A stretch of DNA of 48,462 nucleotides from NCBI GenBank assembly GCA_030054195.1, contig JASGCJ010000007.1:1-48462 (forward strand). The letters are read 5' to 3'. This document shows, piece after piece, positions 8,888-17,807 of the stretch (positions are counted from its first letter, which is position 1; every line of letters begins with the position of its first letter). The notes under the pieces are model-generated. The model worked only from the letters and a program-made list of their open reading frames with translations. It made no database searches and was not told the origin of the DNA. The stretch is from Minisyncoccota bacterium (GTDB lineage Bacteria > Verrucomicrobiota > Verrucomicrobiia > Methylacidiphilales > Verrucolacustridaceae). The position numbers and the translations under genes were made by a program.

Positions 8888-10168
8888 ATGGAGGGAATAC
8901 TCGTTTTCATCGGTGGGGTGGTCCTTTTCATAGGGATTTACTGGTTCTGGGGAGAGGTAGTGCGGCCTTTGCGTCAGTTGCAGAGGTTGATTCGGGAGTT
9001 GGCGGATGGGCAAAAACCCAAGGGGTTTGTGGCTCGAGGGTCGTGGGGATTAGAGGAGGCGATCGGGCAGCTGGAGCGTGTGGCGACGAGGTTGGAGGGA
9101 GTGACCTCGCAGGGGGAGAGCGAGAGGGTGAATCTACAGGCGATTTTAGGAAGCTTAACGGAAGGAGTGTTGGTGAGTGATCGGGAGGGTAAGATTGTTT
9201 TAGCGAACGGGCAGTTTTTGCGAATGTTTGATGTGGAGGATGTGCCGAGAGGAAGGACGGTCATGGAAGCGACGCGGTTGATTGAGGTGGATCGCGCGGT
9301 GGAGGAAATTAATGCGGTGGGAGGAATGAGAGGGCTGGAGGTGCAGGTGCCAGGGAGTGAGAGCAGGCAGGCGCAGACGCTTGCCGTCAACATGGCCGCG
9401 ATAGTGGAGGGAAATCAGGAGAGAAGCGGTGTGGTGGTGGTATTTCATGATCTGTCGAAGTTGCGGAGATTGGAGGTGGTGCGGCAGGAGTTCGTGACGA
9501 ATCTTTCGCATGAGTTGAGGACTCCTCTTTCCATTTTGGCGGGATATTTGGAGACATTGGAGGATCCGAACCAGTTGAAGGGTTCGGAAGGGAAGAAGAT
9601 CTGGGCTGTACTGCAAAGAAATTGTGAGAGGTTGACCTTGCTGGTGGGGGATTTGCTGGAGTTGTCGAGAATGGATTCGGGTCAGCTGGAACTGAAGAAG
9701 ATTGCGCGATCCCCGAGGGAAATTTTGCAGGAGGTGCAGGAAGATTGGCAGCGGGCTTTCGCTTCTAAAAAGGTGAAGTTGAAGTTGGAGTGTCCAGAGA
9801 AGTTGCCAGCCGTGCTGGTGGATTCCTTGCGGATGGGGCAGATCTTTTCAAATTTAATGGAAAATGCGCTGCGATTTGCGCCTGAGGGAAGCGAGGTGAA
9901 GTTGACGGGAAAGCAGGGGGAGTCAGGGCACGAGATTGAATTTACAGTTGAGGATGAGGGAGAGGGAATTCCAGAGGATAAGATAGACCGAGTTTTTGAG
10001 CGCTTTTTCCGTGTGGATGGGGGGCGGGTCAGGGAGAAGGGCGGGACGGGTCTAGGACTTTCGATCGTGAAGCATCTGGTGCAGTTGCATGAGGGCAGAG
10101 TTTGGGCAAAAAACGGGCTACAAAGAGGAACGCATATCATTCTCGCTTTTCCGAGTAAAAAACCATAA
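8888..10168 (+). CDS. phoR: PhoR-like sensor histidine kinase
   Basis: 426 residues. One N-terminal transmembrane helix (about 5-24) is followed by a linker and a PAS domain (about 75-190). The HisKA dimerisation helix has His208 in NLSHELRTPL. The ATPase domain has the N-box NLMENALRF, DEGEGIP and GGTGLGLSIVK. There is no large periplasmic sensor domain, which is typical of PhoR kinases that sense phosphate status through PstSCAB and PhoU rather than directly. It follows phoB by 41 bases and precedes pstS. A purine-rich GGTAGGGGG stands just before the ATG. Confidence 0.88.
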   Translation: MEGILVFIGGVVLFIGIYWFWGEVVRPLRQLQRLIRELADGQKPKGFVARGSWGLEEAIGQLERVATRLEGVTSQGESERVNLQAILGSLTEGVLVSDREGKIVLANGQFLRMFDVEDVPRGRTVMEATRLIEVDRAVEEINAVGGMRGLEVQVPGSESRQAQTLAVNMAAIVEGNQERSGVVVVFHDLSKLRRLEVVRQEFVTNLSHELRTPLSILAGYLETLEDPNQLKGSEGKKIWAVLQRNCERLTLLVGDLLELSRMDSGQLELKKIARSPREILQEVQEDWQRAFASKKVKLKLECPEKLPAVLVDSLRMGQIFSNLMENALRFAPEGSEVKLTGKQGESGHEIEFTVEDEGEGIPEDKIDRVFERFFRVDGGRVREKGGTGLGLSIVKHLVQLHEGRVWAKNGLQRGTHIILAFPSKKP

Positions 10169-10202
10169 ATGCATAATAGTTAAAGATATAGAATTCTAAA
10201 AA

Positions 10203-10220
10203 ATGCCATCATATTGTCAC
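10203..10220 (+). promoter_or_regulatory. Pho-box-like site before pstS
   Basis: ATGCCAT-CATA-TTGTCAC, again two 7-bp half-sites at an 11-bp period, 41 bases before the pstS ATG and oriented toward it. The bases just upstream (10169-10202) are strongly AT-rich. It marks a separate promoter for pstSCAB-phoU downstream of phoR. Confidence 0.7.
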
Positions 10221-10261
10221 AATCAAACGCTTGGTTTGCTGGGTGGCTACTCTTTAGTCAG

Positions 10262-11263
10262 ATGATGAGAAGGAATTTTTGCCAAATCCTGGGTGCAGTT
10301 TTGGGTCTTTCTATGGCTCAAACGGGGGTGGTGCGGGGGGACCAGGTGGTGAAGATTGATGGGTCGAGCACGGTCTATCCAATTACGGAGGGTGCGGCGG
10401 AGGATTTCCAAAAGGAGACAGGCACGAAGGTCACGGTCGGAATTTCTGGTACGGGTGGGGGTTTTAAGAAATTCACGCGAGGGGAGACGGATGTGCAGAA
10501 TGCGAGCCGGCCGATTTTGAAATCTGAGATGGACGCGGCCAAGCAAAGCGGGATCGAGTATTTGGAGTTACCGATCGCGTATGATGCTTTGACAGTGGTT
10601 GTGAATGCGAAAAACGATTGGGTCGATTCGATTCGGGTTTCGGAATTGAAAAAGATCTGGGAGCCCGAGGCGCAGGGAAAAATTAAAAAGTGGAATCAGA
10701 TACGGGCCGAGTGGCCTGACAAGGAGATTAAGTTGTATGGGGCAGGGTCGGATTCGGGGACGTTCGACTACTTTACGGAGGCGATCAATGGGAAGAGTAA
10801 AGCGAGCCGGGGAGATTATACGGCAAGTGAAGACGACAATGTATTGGTTCAAGGAGTGGAGGGCGACAGGCACGCGTTAGGGTATATGGGCTTTGCGTAC
10901 TATGTGGCGCATCAGAAACGATTGAAGGGCTTAGCGGTGGAGTGGGATGCAAAGCAGAAACCTGCAAGCAAGCCGTCTGAGGAGGCCGTATTGCAGGGGT
11001 TGTACAATCCACTCTCTCGGCCGCTTTTTTTATACGTGAATGTGAAGTCCTTGGATAAACCCGAGGTGAAAAAATTTGTGGAGTTTTACTTAAACCATGT
11101 CGAAAGCTTGGCCAAGGAGGTGAAGTACATTCCCTTGCCAGCTGAGTCGTATGTTCGCGTCAAAGCACGGTTGGAGAAAAAAGAAAAAGGAACAGCCTTT
11201 GCGGGACATGGGGACATGGCTGTGCCGATTGGTGAGATTTTAGATCGTCCCTTGTCGCAGTAA
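10262..11263 (+). CDS. pstS: Phosphate-binding protein of the Pst transporter
   Basis: Periplasmic phosphate receptor that delivers Pi to PstCA. After a signal peptide (RRNFCQILGAVLGLSMAQTG...) come the phosphate-contacting loops DGSSTVYPIT, GTGGGFKKF and GAGSDSGTFDYF, the last two matching the PstS fold. It is 333 residues from the ATG at 10262; a second ATG follows at once at 10265. A longer frame from a TTG at 10214 would start inside the Pho-box-like site and is unlikely. The start lacks a clear ribosome-binding site. pstC begins 4 bases after the stop. Confidence 0.93.
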   Translation: MMRRNFCQILGAVLGLSMAQTGVVRGDQVVKIDGSSTVYPITEGAAEDFQKETGTKVTVGISGTGGGFKKFTRGETDVQNASRPILKSEMDAAKQSGIEYLELPIAYDALTVVVNAKNDWVDSIRVSELKKIWEPEAQGKIKKWNQIRAEWPDKEIKLYGAGSDSGTFDYFTEAINGKSKASRGDYTASEDDNVLVQGVEGDRHALGYMGFAYYVAHQKRLKGLAVEWDAKQKPASKPSEEAVLQGLYNPLSRPLFLYVNVKSLDKPEVKKFVEFYLNHVESLAKEVKYIPLPAESYVRVKARLEKKEKGTAFAGHGDMAVPIGEILDRPLSQ

Positions 11264-11267
11264 GCGC

Positions 11268-12176
11268 ATGGAAGTTTTTCCGCGCACATCCTCCCGCCGT
11301 TTGGATAAGGCAGTGGAGACTTTTATGGTATGGGTTCTTCGCGCGGGGGGCTGGGCGTCTGTACTCGTCACGTTTGGAATTGTGATCACGCTAGTGACGG
11401 AGTCGTGGCCCTTTTTCAGGGAAGTTCCCCTCATTCGACTTTTTCAAGACACAATGTGGACGCCTCTCTTCGCGCAACCCCAGTATGGGATTGGGGCGTT
11501 ATTAGCGGGAACCCTCGTGACGACAGGAGTGGCTCTTCTGGTCGCAATTCCCTTGGGAACGATTCTGGCAATTTATTTGAGCGAGTTTGCCGATCCGAAG
11601 TTCCGAGATTGGGTAAAGCCGATGTTGGAGTTGCTGAGTGCGGTGCCGACGGTGGTGTACGGGTACTTTGCCCTCCTTTCCTTGACGCCCATTTTGCAGA
11701 AAATCTTTCCTGATCTGCCTCAGTTTTCGATGCTGAGTGCGGGGTTGATGATGGGAGTGATGATCGTACCTTATGTGACCTCACTGGGTGAGGATGCGAT
11801 GCGAAGTGTCCCCATGTTGTTGCGGGAAGGTGCGTTTGCTTTGGGGGATGGAAAACTGGGGGTTGGGTTACGGGTGGTTTTCCCTGGCGCATTTTCAGGT
11901 TTAGCGGCGGCGTACGTGTTGGCGATTTCCCGGGCAGTTGGAGAAACGATGATTGTGGCGATTGCGGCTGGATTGCAGCCGAAGATGACGATGAACCCGC
12001 TCGATTCTGCGGCTACGGTGACGGCTTTTATTGTGCAGGTGAGTTTGGGCGATTTGCCCCACGGGAGTATTGGGTACCAATCGATCTTCGCGGCAGGTGC
12101 GGCTCTATTTCTTATGACGTTGGGTTTCAATCTGGCGGGGCACGCCCTGCGAAGGAGGTTTCATCGTGCAACCTGA
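11268..12176 (+). CDS. pstC: Phosphate ABC transporter permease PstC
   Basis: 302-residue inner-membrane permease with about six helices: the first at about 25-47, then blocks near 75-100, 120-145, 155-180, 215-235 and 270-290. The ABC-permease coupling-loop region reads REGAFALGDGKLGVGLRVVFP, followed by AISRAVGETM, which is diagnostic for PstC/PstA. PSAVPTVVYGYFAL-like sequence (here SAVPTVVYG) is also conserved in PstC. It forms the channel with PstA. Its end overlaps the pstA start by 11 bases. Confidence 0.93.
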   Translation: MEVFPRTSSRRLDKAVETFMVWVLRAGGWASVLVTFGIVITLVTESWPFFREVPLIRLFQDTMWTPLFAQPQYGIGALLAGTLVTTGVALLVAIPLGTILAIYLSEFADPKFRDWVKPMLELLSAVPTVVYGYFALLSLTPILQKIFPDLPQFSMLSAGLMMGVMIVPYVTSLGEDAMRSVPMLLREGAFALGDGKLGVGLRVVFPGAFSGLAAAYVLAISRAVGETMIVAIAAGLQPKMTMNPLDSAATVTAFIVQVSLGDLPHGSIGYQSIFAAGAALFLMTLGFNLAGHALRRRFHRAT

Positions 12177-13092
12177 ACCGTTGCGGACACTTCAAGAGGG
12201 ACGAGCCCGTCGCCGAAGAGCGATCGACAGCAACTTTCGTCGGCTGGGATTCTTTTTGACGCTTTCGACTTTGGGAATTCTTGCGATTCTGATGCTGAAT
12301 TTGGCGATGAACGGATTGGCTCGGATCGATTGGCAGTTTATGAGCTCTTTTCCGTCGCGGCGTGCAGGGGAGGCGGGCATTCTTTCTGCTTGGGTCGGGA
12401 CACTGCTTCTCATGTTGGTGACGGCGAGTGCAGCGATTCCTTTTGGGGTGGCGGCGGGAATTTATCTGGAGGAGTACGCACCGAAAAACAGATGGACTGC
12501 TTTTGTGGAGATCAACATCGCCAATCTGGCCGGGGTGCCGTCGATTCTCTATGGATTGATGGCCTTGGGGCTTTTTGTTTATCAGTTTCGTTTTGGGCAA
12601 AGTTTACTGTCGGGGGGGTTAGCCTTGGGGTGTCTGGTGTTACCGATCGTGATCGTTGCGACGCGGGAATCCCTCCGAACGATTCCCTCGGGCATACGGG
12701 AGGCGGCGTTTGCTTTGGGGGCCACGCGGTGGCAAGCGGTATGGCATCATCTTCTGCCGTACTCGACGGGGGGGATTGCAACGGGTGTGATCTTGGCGAT
12801 GTCACGGGCAATCGGGGAAAGTGCGCCCCTGATTACGATCGGAGCATTGACCTTTATTGCGTTTCTTCCTCCCGCTCCCTTGATTTCCCACGCCCCCTTT
12901 GTTTCGGTGGATTGGCTTTTTTCTCCCTTCACAGCGTTGCCGATTCAGATGTTTAACTGGGTGTCTAGGCCAGGGGAGGAGTTTCAGTCGAATGCGGCGG
13001 CAGCAGGACTAATTTTAATGGTGATCACCCTGAGTATGAATGCCGCGGCGATCTTGCTCCGAAGGCGGGCCCAGAGGAATATAACCTGGTGA
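12166..13092 (+). CDS. pstA: Phosphate ABC transporter permease PstA
   Basis: 308-residue partner permease of PstC with six predicted helices. The conserved stretches [28 protein letters not shown] and [13 protein letters not shown] identify PstA. The GTG start at 12166 is supported by a strong AAGGAGGT six bases upstream, located inside the end of pstC, so the two genes are translationally linked. It ends in a GTGA overlap with pstB. Confidence 0.93.
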   Translation: MQPEPLRTLQEGRARRRRAIDSNFRRLGFFLTLSTLGILAILMLNLAMNGLARIDWQFMSSFPSRRAGEAGILSAWVGTLLLMLVTASAAIPFGVAAGIYLEEYAPKNRWTAFVEINIANLAGVPSILYGLMALGLFVYQFRFGQSLLSGGLALGCLVLPIVIVATRESLRTIPSGIREAAFALGATRWQAVWHHLLPYSTGGIATGVILAMSRAIGESAPLITIGALTFIAFLPPAPLISHAPFVSVDWLFSPFTALPIQMFNWVSRPGEEFQSNAAAAGLILMVITLSMNAAAILLRRRAQRNITW

Positions 13093-13913
13093 GCTTATCC
13101 CCCGAAAACGCACGGCAGGCGATTCCTGAATCGGATGCTTCGGAAAGCAAGGATTTGCCGAAAGTACAGATCCGAGGGGTGAACTTCTTTTATGGAAGTC
13201 ATCAGGTTTTGCGGAATGTATCGATGGATGTGCCTGCCCTGAAAGTAACGGCTTTGATTGGTCCTTCGGGCTGCGGAAAAACAACGCTCCTGCGATGCCT
13301 CAATCGCATGCACGATCTTTATCCTGGGAATCGGTATGAGGGATCGATTCAGGTTCAGCCGGATGGGACGGACATTCTTGGATCCGGCGTAGACCCGATT
13401 CAGGTGAGAATGAGATTTGGAATGGTTTTCCAAAAACCGAACCCGTTTCCCAAGAGTATTTATGAAAATGTAGCGTACGGATTGCGTTTGCAGGGAATGA
13501 ATCGTCGCCGGGAGTTGGACGAGAGAGTGGAGAAGGCGCTTCGGGAGGCGGCTCTTTGGGAGGAGGTGAAAAGTCGTTTACATCAGATGGCCCATAACTT
13601 GTCGGGGGGCCAACAGCAGCGTCTTTGCATTGCCCGCGCCGTTGCGACCGATCCGGACGTAGTTCTGTTCGATGAGCCAACAAGTGCACTGGACCCGATC
13701 GCGACGTCCAAGATTGAGGAGTTGATTGTGGAGCTTAAGAAGCGAGTGACGGTGATGATTGTGACGCACAATCTGCAGCAGGCGGGGCGTATTTCCGACA
13801 TGACGGCATTTATGTATTTGGGGGAGCTGATCGAGTTTGGGGAGACAAACCGAATGTTTACTAATCCTGCCAAGCCCCAAACGGAGGATTATATATCGGG
13901 TAGGTTCGGTTAG
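13089..13913 (+). CDS. pstB: Phosphate ABC transporter ATPase PstB
   Basis: 274-residue ATP-hydrolysing subunit. Walker A is GPSGCGKTT (58-66), the Q-loop lies in [10 protein letters not shown] (the PstB-typical PNPFP), the signature LSGGQQQR starts at 171, and Walker B is [12 protein letters not shown]. The H-loop is IVTHN. The first roughly 25 residues are a family-variable extension. The GTG start overlaps the pstA stop (GTGA). A 46-base gap with an AAGGAG ribosome-binding site leads to phoU. Confidence 0.95.
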   Translation: MSLSPENARQAIPESDASESKDLPKVQIRGVNFFYGSHQVLRNVSMDVPALKVTALIGPSGCGKTTLLRCLNRMHDLYPGNRYEGSIQVQPDGTDILGSGVDPIQVRMRFGMVFQKPNPFPKSIYENVAYGLRLQGMNRRRELDERVEKALREAALWEEVKSRLHQMAHNLSGGQQQRLCIARAVATDPDVVLFDEPTSALDPIATSKIEELIVELKKRVTVMIVTHNLQQAGRISDMTAFMYLGELIEFGETNRMFTNPAKPQTEDYISGRFG

Positions 13914-13959
13914 TGGGAACCTGCCCGTTGACTTTTCTCTCCCAAGGAGTAGCTAGTAA

Positions 13960-14676
13960 GTGATGAACGCGCCTATTTTGGAGGCGACCGAAGAAAAGCT
14001 GGAGAGGGTACGAAGCTACTTCCGAGGCGATCTACTGGTCCTGCGGGAGACCTTGCTGAAAATGGCGAGCCTGTCCCATACAAATTTGCAGTTGGCTTTG
14101 GAATCTTTGGTAGAGCGAAGTGCCGAAAAAGCCCAAAAAGCCATCCGAGATGACATGGAGATTGATCGGTTGGAGGTGGAAGTGGATGAGTTGGTAGCAG
14201 GTTTTATGGCGACTCAGGCTCCCGTGGCTTTGGCGTGTCGGTTGATGTTGGCGGCTTCGAAGCTTTCGAGTGATTTGGAACGAATTGGGGACCAAGCTGT
14301 TTCGATTGCACGGCGAAGTTTGATTTTAATGGACGAACCGCCCCTCAAGCCACTTCTGGATATTCCCAGAATGGGTGCGGATGTGTTGGCGATGATCCGA
14401 GGGGCAACGGATGCTTTTGTTGAAATTACTCCTGAAAAGTGCGGAGAGATTATTCGGATGGATGTGCGGGTCGATGAAATTAACCGGCAGCTGGAGAGGG
14501 AATTAACCTGTTTTATGGTGGAGAGTCCAAAAACGATTACGCGGGCCATGAACTTGATGCTTGTGGCCCGATTTTTCGAGCGGGCGGCGGATCATGCCAA
14601 GAATATTGCCGAGCAGGTTTACTACCTGTACACGGGACAAGATATTCGGCACGAGTCGGAGTTTTCGAAAAATTAG
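13960..14676 (+). CDS. phoU: Phosphate signalling regulator PhoU
   Basis: 238 residues, all helical, two PhoU repeats of three helices each. The metal-binding signatures are SSDLERIGDQAV in the first repeat and FFERAADHAKNIAEQ in the second. It links Pst transport to PhoR signalling, keeping the kinase off when phosphate is plentiful. GTG at 13960 and ATG at 13963 are adjacent candidates; AAGGAG is 10 or 13 bases upstream. The stop codon overlaps the convergent ribF stop by 3 bases (the two coding regions share 4), leaving no room for a terminator between the two operons. Confidence 0.93.
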   Translation: MMNAPILEATEEKLERVRSYFRGDLLVLRETLLKMASLSHTNLQLALESLVERSAEKAQKAIRDDMEIDRLEVEVDELVAGFMATQAPVALACRLMLAASKLSSDLERIGDQAVSIARRSLILMDEPPLKPLLDIPRMGADVLAMIRGATDAFVEITPEKCGEIIRMDVRVDEINRQLERELTCFMVESPKTITRAMNLMLVARFFERAADHAKNIAEQVYYLYTGQDIRHESEFSKN

Positions 14677-15587
14677 GACGGGGTGAGGACGGCTTGGACG
14701 TCCTTCTGGATCTGTTCCGAAAGGGCACGGGAATCGGAAAATTTCTTTTCGGGTCGTAGGTAGCGATGAAATTCCAAGTCGATCTCTTGGCCGACAAGTT
14801 GGCCTGAAAACTTGGGCAAGTGTGCTTCGATATTGCGGTTTTTACCTCCGAAGGTGGGGCAGGTGCCTAGATTGATGGCGGCGAGCTGGGGAGTTCCATC
14901 GGGCAAGATGGCGCGGCCTGCGTAGACACCGTCCGGAGGTAGGCACTCATCTTCGGTAGCGAGGTTAGCAGTGGGAAATCCAAGATGGTGGCCTCGGCCT
15001 TCGCCGGTTTTGACTTTACCAAGAATGGTAAAGGGGCGGCCTAGCATAGCGGACGCGTCGGACAGTTCTCCTGACTGGATGGCGGTACGGATTCGACTGC
15101 TACTGATTCGTTCCCCTCCGTAAAGGACGGGGGTTGGATTATCCAAAGTGATAGAACTTTTCGAGCACCAGGCGGCCAGCATTTCGACATCTCCCGATCG
15201 ATTTTTCCCAAAGCGCCAGTTGGGCCCGACCGACAGAGTTTGCAGGGAGGGAAAAGCAGAGGAGAGTTCTGCAAGGAAAGCGGCCGGTTCCTGTTGCGAG
15301 CGTGTGGAGTTGAAGGGAAGCGCGATGGTAAGGCCGATGTTCCATCGTTCGAGGACGCGAAGTTTGTGGGGAAGGCCTGTGATGAGGGCGGGGTGTTTTT
15401 CTGGGTGGAGAATGGAGAGAGGATGTTCGCGGAAGGTGAGCACAGCCGTGGCGGAGGGGATGTGGGGGGTAGTGCCACCCAGAATCACCCTTTGATGGCC
15501 AAGGTGAAGACCGTCAAAGAAGCCGAGGGCAAGATGGCGGAGATTCGAACCAGCAGGGGTAGGCGAAAGAGATTCGGCTAGGTTCAC
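14673..15587 (-). CDS. ribF: Bifunctional riboflavin kinase / FMN adenylyltransferase
   Basis: Makes FMN and then FAD from riboflavin. The N-terminal nucleotidyltransferase domain has GFFDGLHLGH near residues 22-31 and VGPNWRFGKNRSGD, and ends with ISSSRIR. The C-terminal kinase domain has GEGRGHHLGFPTANL and GVYAGRA. At 304 residues it is the usual length. The ATG overlaps the truB stop by 4 bases, as in the common nrnA-truB-ribF order of other bacteria. Its 3' end runs into phoU. Confidence 0.93.
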   Translation of the reverse strand: MNLAESLSPTPAGSNLRHLALGFFDGLHLGHQRVILGGTTPHIPSATAVLTFREHPLSILHPEKHPALITGLPHKLRVLERWNIGLTIALPFNSTRSQQEPAAFLAELSSAFPSLQTLSVGPNWRFGKNRSGDVEMLAAWCSKSSITLDNPTPVLYGGERISSSRIRTAIQSGELSDASAMLGRPFTILGKVKTGEGRGHHLGFPTANLATEDECLPPDGVYAGRAILPDGTPQLAAINLGTCPTFGGKNRNIEAHLPKFSGQLVGQEIDLEFHRYLRPEKKFSDSRALSEQIQKDVQAVLTPS

Positions 15588-16303
15588 GAGCGACGGATAC
15601 GAGAAATTTCGGGAAGGGAGATGAGGTGGCGAGCAAGGTAGTCTGCGCCCTCGGCCGCCTCGAGATCGGGCCAGCGAACGGCTTTGGAGAGGTCGAAATT
15701 TCCTGATCGGGTGCGAGTGAGCGCAGACATGTGGCCTCCGGGTCCGAGGAGGGCGCCAAGGTCATGGCAGTAGGTGCGGACATAGAAGCCTTTCGTGCAG
15801 TGGATCCGAAAGCGAACTATGGGAAGAGCGACTTCTAGGATCTCGTACTTATCGATGCGAACGCGACGGGGTGGGCGATCGATGGTTTTACCTTCGCGAG
15901 CCAGTTTGTAGAGAGGAACCCCGTCTTTTTTAATCGCCGAAACCATGGGGGGGATTTGATCAAACTCGCCTGCGAACTTTTCAAATGCGGCTTGAATCGT
16001 GGCTGAGTCGATTGGGGGAACGGGCTTGGATTCGAGAACTTTTCCCGCTGAGTCTTGAGTGTCGGTTGTTTCACCGAGTTTCAGAGTGCCTTCGTACACT
16101 TTGTCTTCGGCCATAAGGAGGTCTTGAACGCGTGTGGCGCGGCCGACCACGAGCATGAGCAGGCCAGTTGCGATGGGGTCGAGAGTTCCGCAGTGTCCGA
16201 CTTTTCTTTGGTTGAAGCGCCGCCGAACAAAATCAACGATGTCGTGGGAAGTTCGACCTGGGGGTTTATCGACCAAGAGAAGTCCGTCGAGTTGGGGGAT
16301 CAT
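15584..16303 (-). CDS. truB: tRNA pseudouridine-55 synthase
   Basis: Isomerises U55 in the T-loop of tRNAs. 239 residues. The catalytic motif is GHCGTLDPIATG with Asp42, followed by KVYEGTLKLGE, PPMVSAIKKDG and KGFYVRTYCHDLG. The C-terminal PUA-like extension found in E. coli is absent or very short, giving the compact form of the enzyme. It lies 142 bases downstream of nrnA, and that gap (16304-16445) shows no gene or terminator. Confidence 0.93.
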   Translation of the reverse strand: MIPQLDGLLLVDKPPGRTSHDIVDFVRRRFNQRKVGHCGTLDPIATGLLMLVVGRATRVQDLLMAEDKVYEGTLKLGETTDTQDSAGKVLESKPVPPIDSATIQAAFEKFAGEFDQIPPMVSAIKKDGVPLYKLAREGKTIDRPPRRVRIDKYEILEVALPIVRFRIHCTKGFYVRTYCHDLGALLGPGGHMSALTRTRSGNFDLSKAVRWPDLEAAEGADYLARHLISLPEISRIRRS

Positions 16304-16445
16304 GTTTCCTTGGATTCGGGGCTCAAAAATCGGAAATGGATGAGAAAGGGATCATGCAATTGGGTTGGAACCAACGTGTAGTTAAGATGGAGAAGGGCGG
16401 GTGGAATGCAAGGATGGGTCTTGGCTGGTAGAGAGAAGTCGATTG

Positions 16446-17426
16446 TTAGGATTTTAAGGTGGCGACAGCTTTGGAGATGGCTTGGAGGACTAGGTCGCGA
16501 TTTTTTTCGGCCTCGTTGGTAAAGCGAATTCCTGCGGCAGCTTTGTGGCCGCCCCCGCCGAAGGAGGAGGCGATGGAGTTCACGTCGATTTTACCTTTGC
16601 TACGAAGACTGACGCGAAGGCCGCCGTCGGAAGTGAATTCGAACAAGGAGCCAACCTCGACCCCTTGAATCGATGAGACATCCTCAATAATTCCCTCAGT
16701 ATCCTCACTTTTAGCCCCGCTTTTCACATAAAACTCTGGCAAAATAGTCAAAAAAGCAGATTTCTTACTATCCTTTATCGATATAGTATCTGTAACTAGT
16801 TTACGCAGGGCGTAGCGTTCGTGGGAGATAGATAGGTAGCACTGTTTGGCGATTTCTGCTGGGTCTGCACCGAGTTCGACGAGTTTGGCGGCGGTGTTGA
16901 GAGTGAGTGCATTCGTCCCGCGGTAGCGAAAGGATCCAGTATCCGTGGTAAGACCTGTGTAAAGGCAGGTGGCGGCGGCAGGGGTTACTTTCCAGGAGGC
17001 CTGCTCGAATATGTGAAAGAGAACTCCTGTGGTGGAAGGTATATCGGAAATGATCAGATTGAGTTTTCCGTAACCGGGATTACTGATGTGGTGATCTATG
17101 ACCACATCGATGGGTTGGGGCCAAGCCAAGGTTTTCTGACCTAATCGTTCTCGGGTAGAGGTATCGAGGGCGATGACGCAGTCGGTTTCTTTTGGTAGTT
17201 GGCTTGGGAGATCTTGAACAAGGTTTGCGCCTGGAAGGAACTGGTACATCGAGATCATTCCGCCTTCGACGTAGAGGGACGGATTTTGACCGCGCTCCTT
17301 GAGGGTGTGACCCAGCCCTAAAAGGCTACCGAAAGCGTCCCCGTCGGGCCGAATATGAGCGAGAATGGCGGGGTTCTTAGAGGCAGCAAGGCGATCAATA
17401 ATCTTTTGGGTCAGCGCCTTGTCCAT
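16446..17426 (-). CDS. nrnA: DHH-family oligoribonuclease / pAp phosphatase
   Basis: 326 residues, DHH/DHHA1 phosphoesterase of the NrnA type, which degrades nano-RNAs and dephosphorylates 3'-phosphoadenosine 5'-phosphate. The metal sites are HIRPDGDAFGS, ALDTST, VIDHHIS (Asp111-His112-His113) and TDTGSFRY. The DHHA1 nucleotide-binding GGGGHKAAAG lies near the C-terminus. Gene order with truB and ribF supports the call. A stretch at about 16681-16800 (residues 209-249) is noticeably AT-richer than its surroundings but keeps the frame. The start is divergent from the small gene at 17513. Confidence 0.88.
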   Translation of the reverse strand: MDKALTQKIIDRLAASKNPAILAHIRPDGDAFGSLLGLGHTLKERGQNPSLYVEGGMISMYQFLPGANLVQDLPSQLPKETDCVIALDTSTRERLGQKTLAWPQPIDVVIDHHISNPGYGKLNLIISDIPSTTGVLFHIFEQASWKVTPAAATCLYTGLTTDTGSFRYRGTNALTLNTAAKLVELGADPAEIAKQCYLSISHERYALRKLVTDTISIKDSKKSAFLTILPEFYVKSGAKSEDTEGIIEDVSSIQGVEVGSLFEFTSDGGLRVSLRSKGKIDVNSIASSFGGGGHKAAAGIRFTNEAEKNRDLVLQAISKAVATLKS

Positions 17427-17512
17427 CCTATGAATTTAGAAAATGGGTGGGGGGAAGTCGAGCATCGCACGGGGCACTTGCGAGTGGGATGGGGCGGGGG
17501 TAAATTTACGAC

Positions 17513-17785
17513 ATGAAGCAGTTGGGAAAAGTTCTCCTTGGGATGCTGTTGGGAAGCGCCTTGGGGGTGGTTTCTGTGAGGGCATGTCCGACCTGTAAGG
17601 ATAGTTTTACGAAGGAGGATTCTGCCAACGGGACAAAGCTTGTTGCGAAAGGTCTAAATTCGACGGGGTTAGGGTTTGGTTGGAGTGTGCTTTTCATGTT
17701 GGCGGCGCCTGCGTCGGTTGCGAGTGGGTTGGTTTGGCTTGTGGTGACAAATGGTCGGAGTGGGTCCGGGGATAAACTCTCCTGA
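17513..17785 (+). CDS. Small membrane protein with CPTC motif
   Basis: 90 residues. A signal-like N-terminal helix (about 5-23) ends just before ACPTCKDSF, and a second hydrophobic helix runs from about 55 to 80. The paired cysteines after the signal could bind a metal or haem, or be redox-active; this is an inference. I do not recognise a named family. A run of G (GGGGCGGGGG) lies 13 or more bases before the ATG. The next gene starts 22 bases after its stop, so they are probably co-transcribed. Confidence 0.6.
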   Translation: MKQLGKVLLGMLLGSALGVVSVRACPTCKDSFTKEDSANGTKLVAKGLNSTGLGFGWSVLFMLAAPASVASGLVWLVVTNGRSGSGDKLS

Positions 17786-17807
17786 TCACGGTTTGCGGGG
17801 CGAGCGA

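Noticed and set aside
10214-10261. TTG start for pstS inside the Pho-box-like site
   Set aside because: It would place the start within the regulator site and spoil the signal peptide; ATG 10262 fits better.
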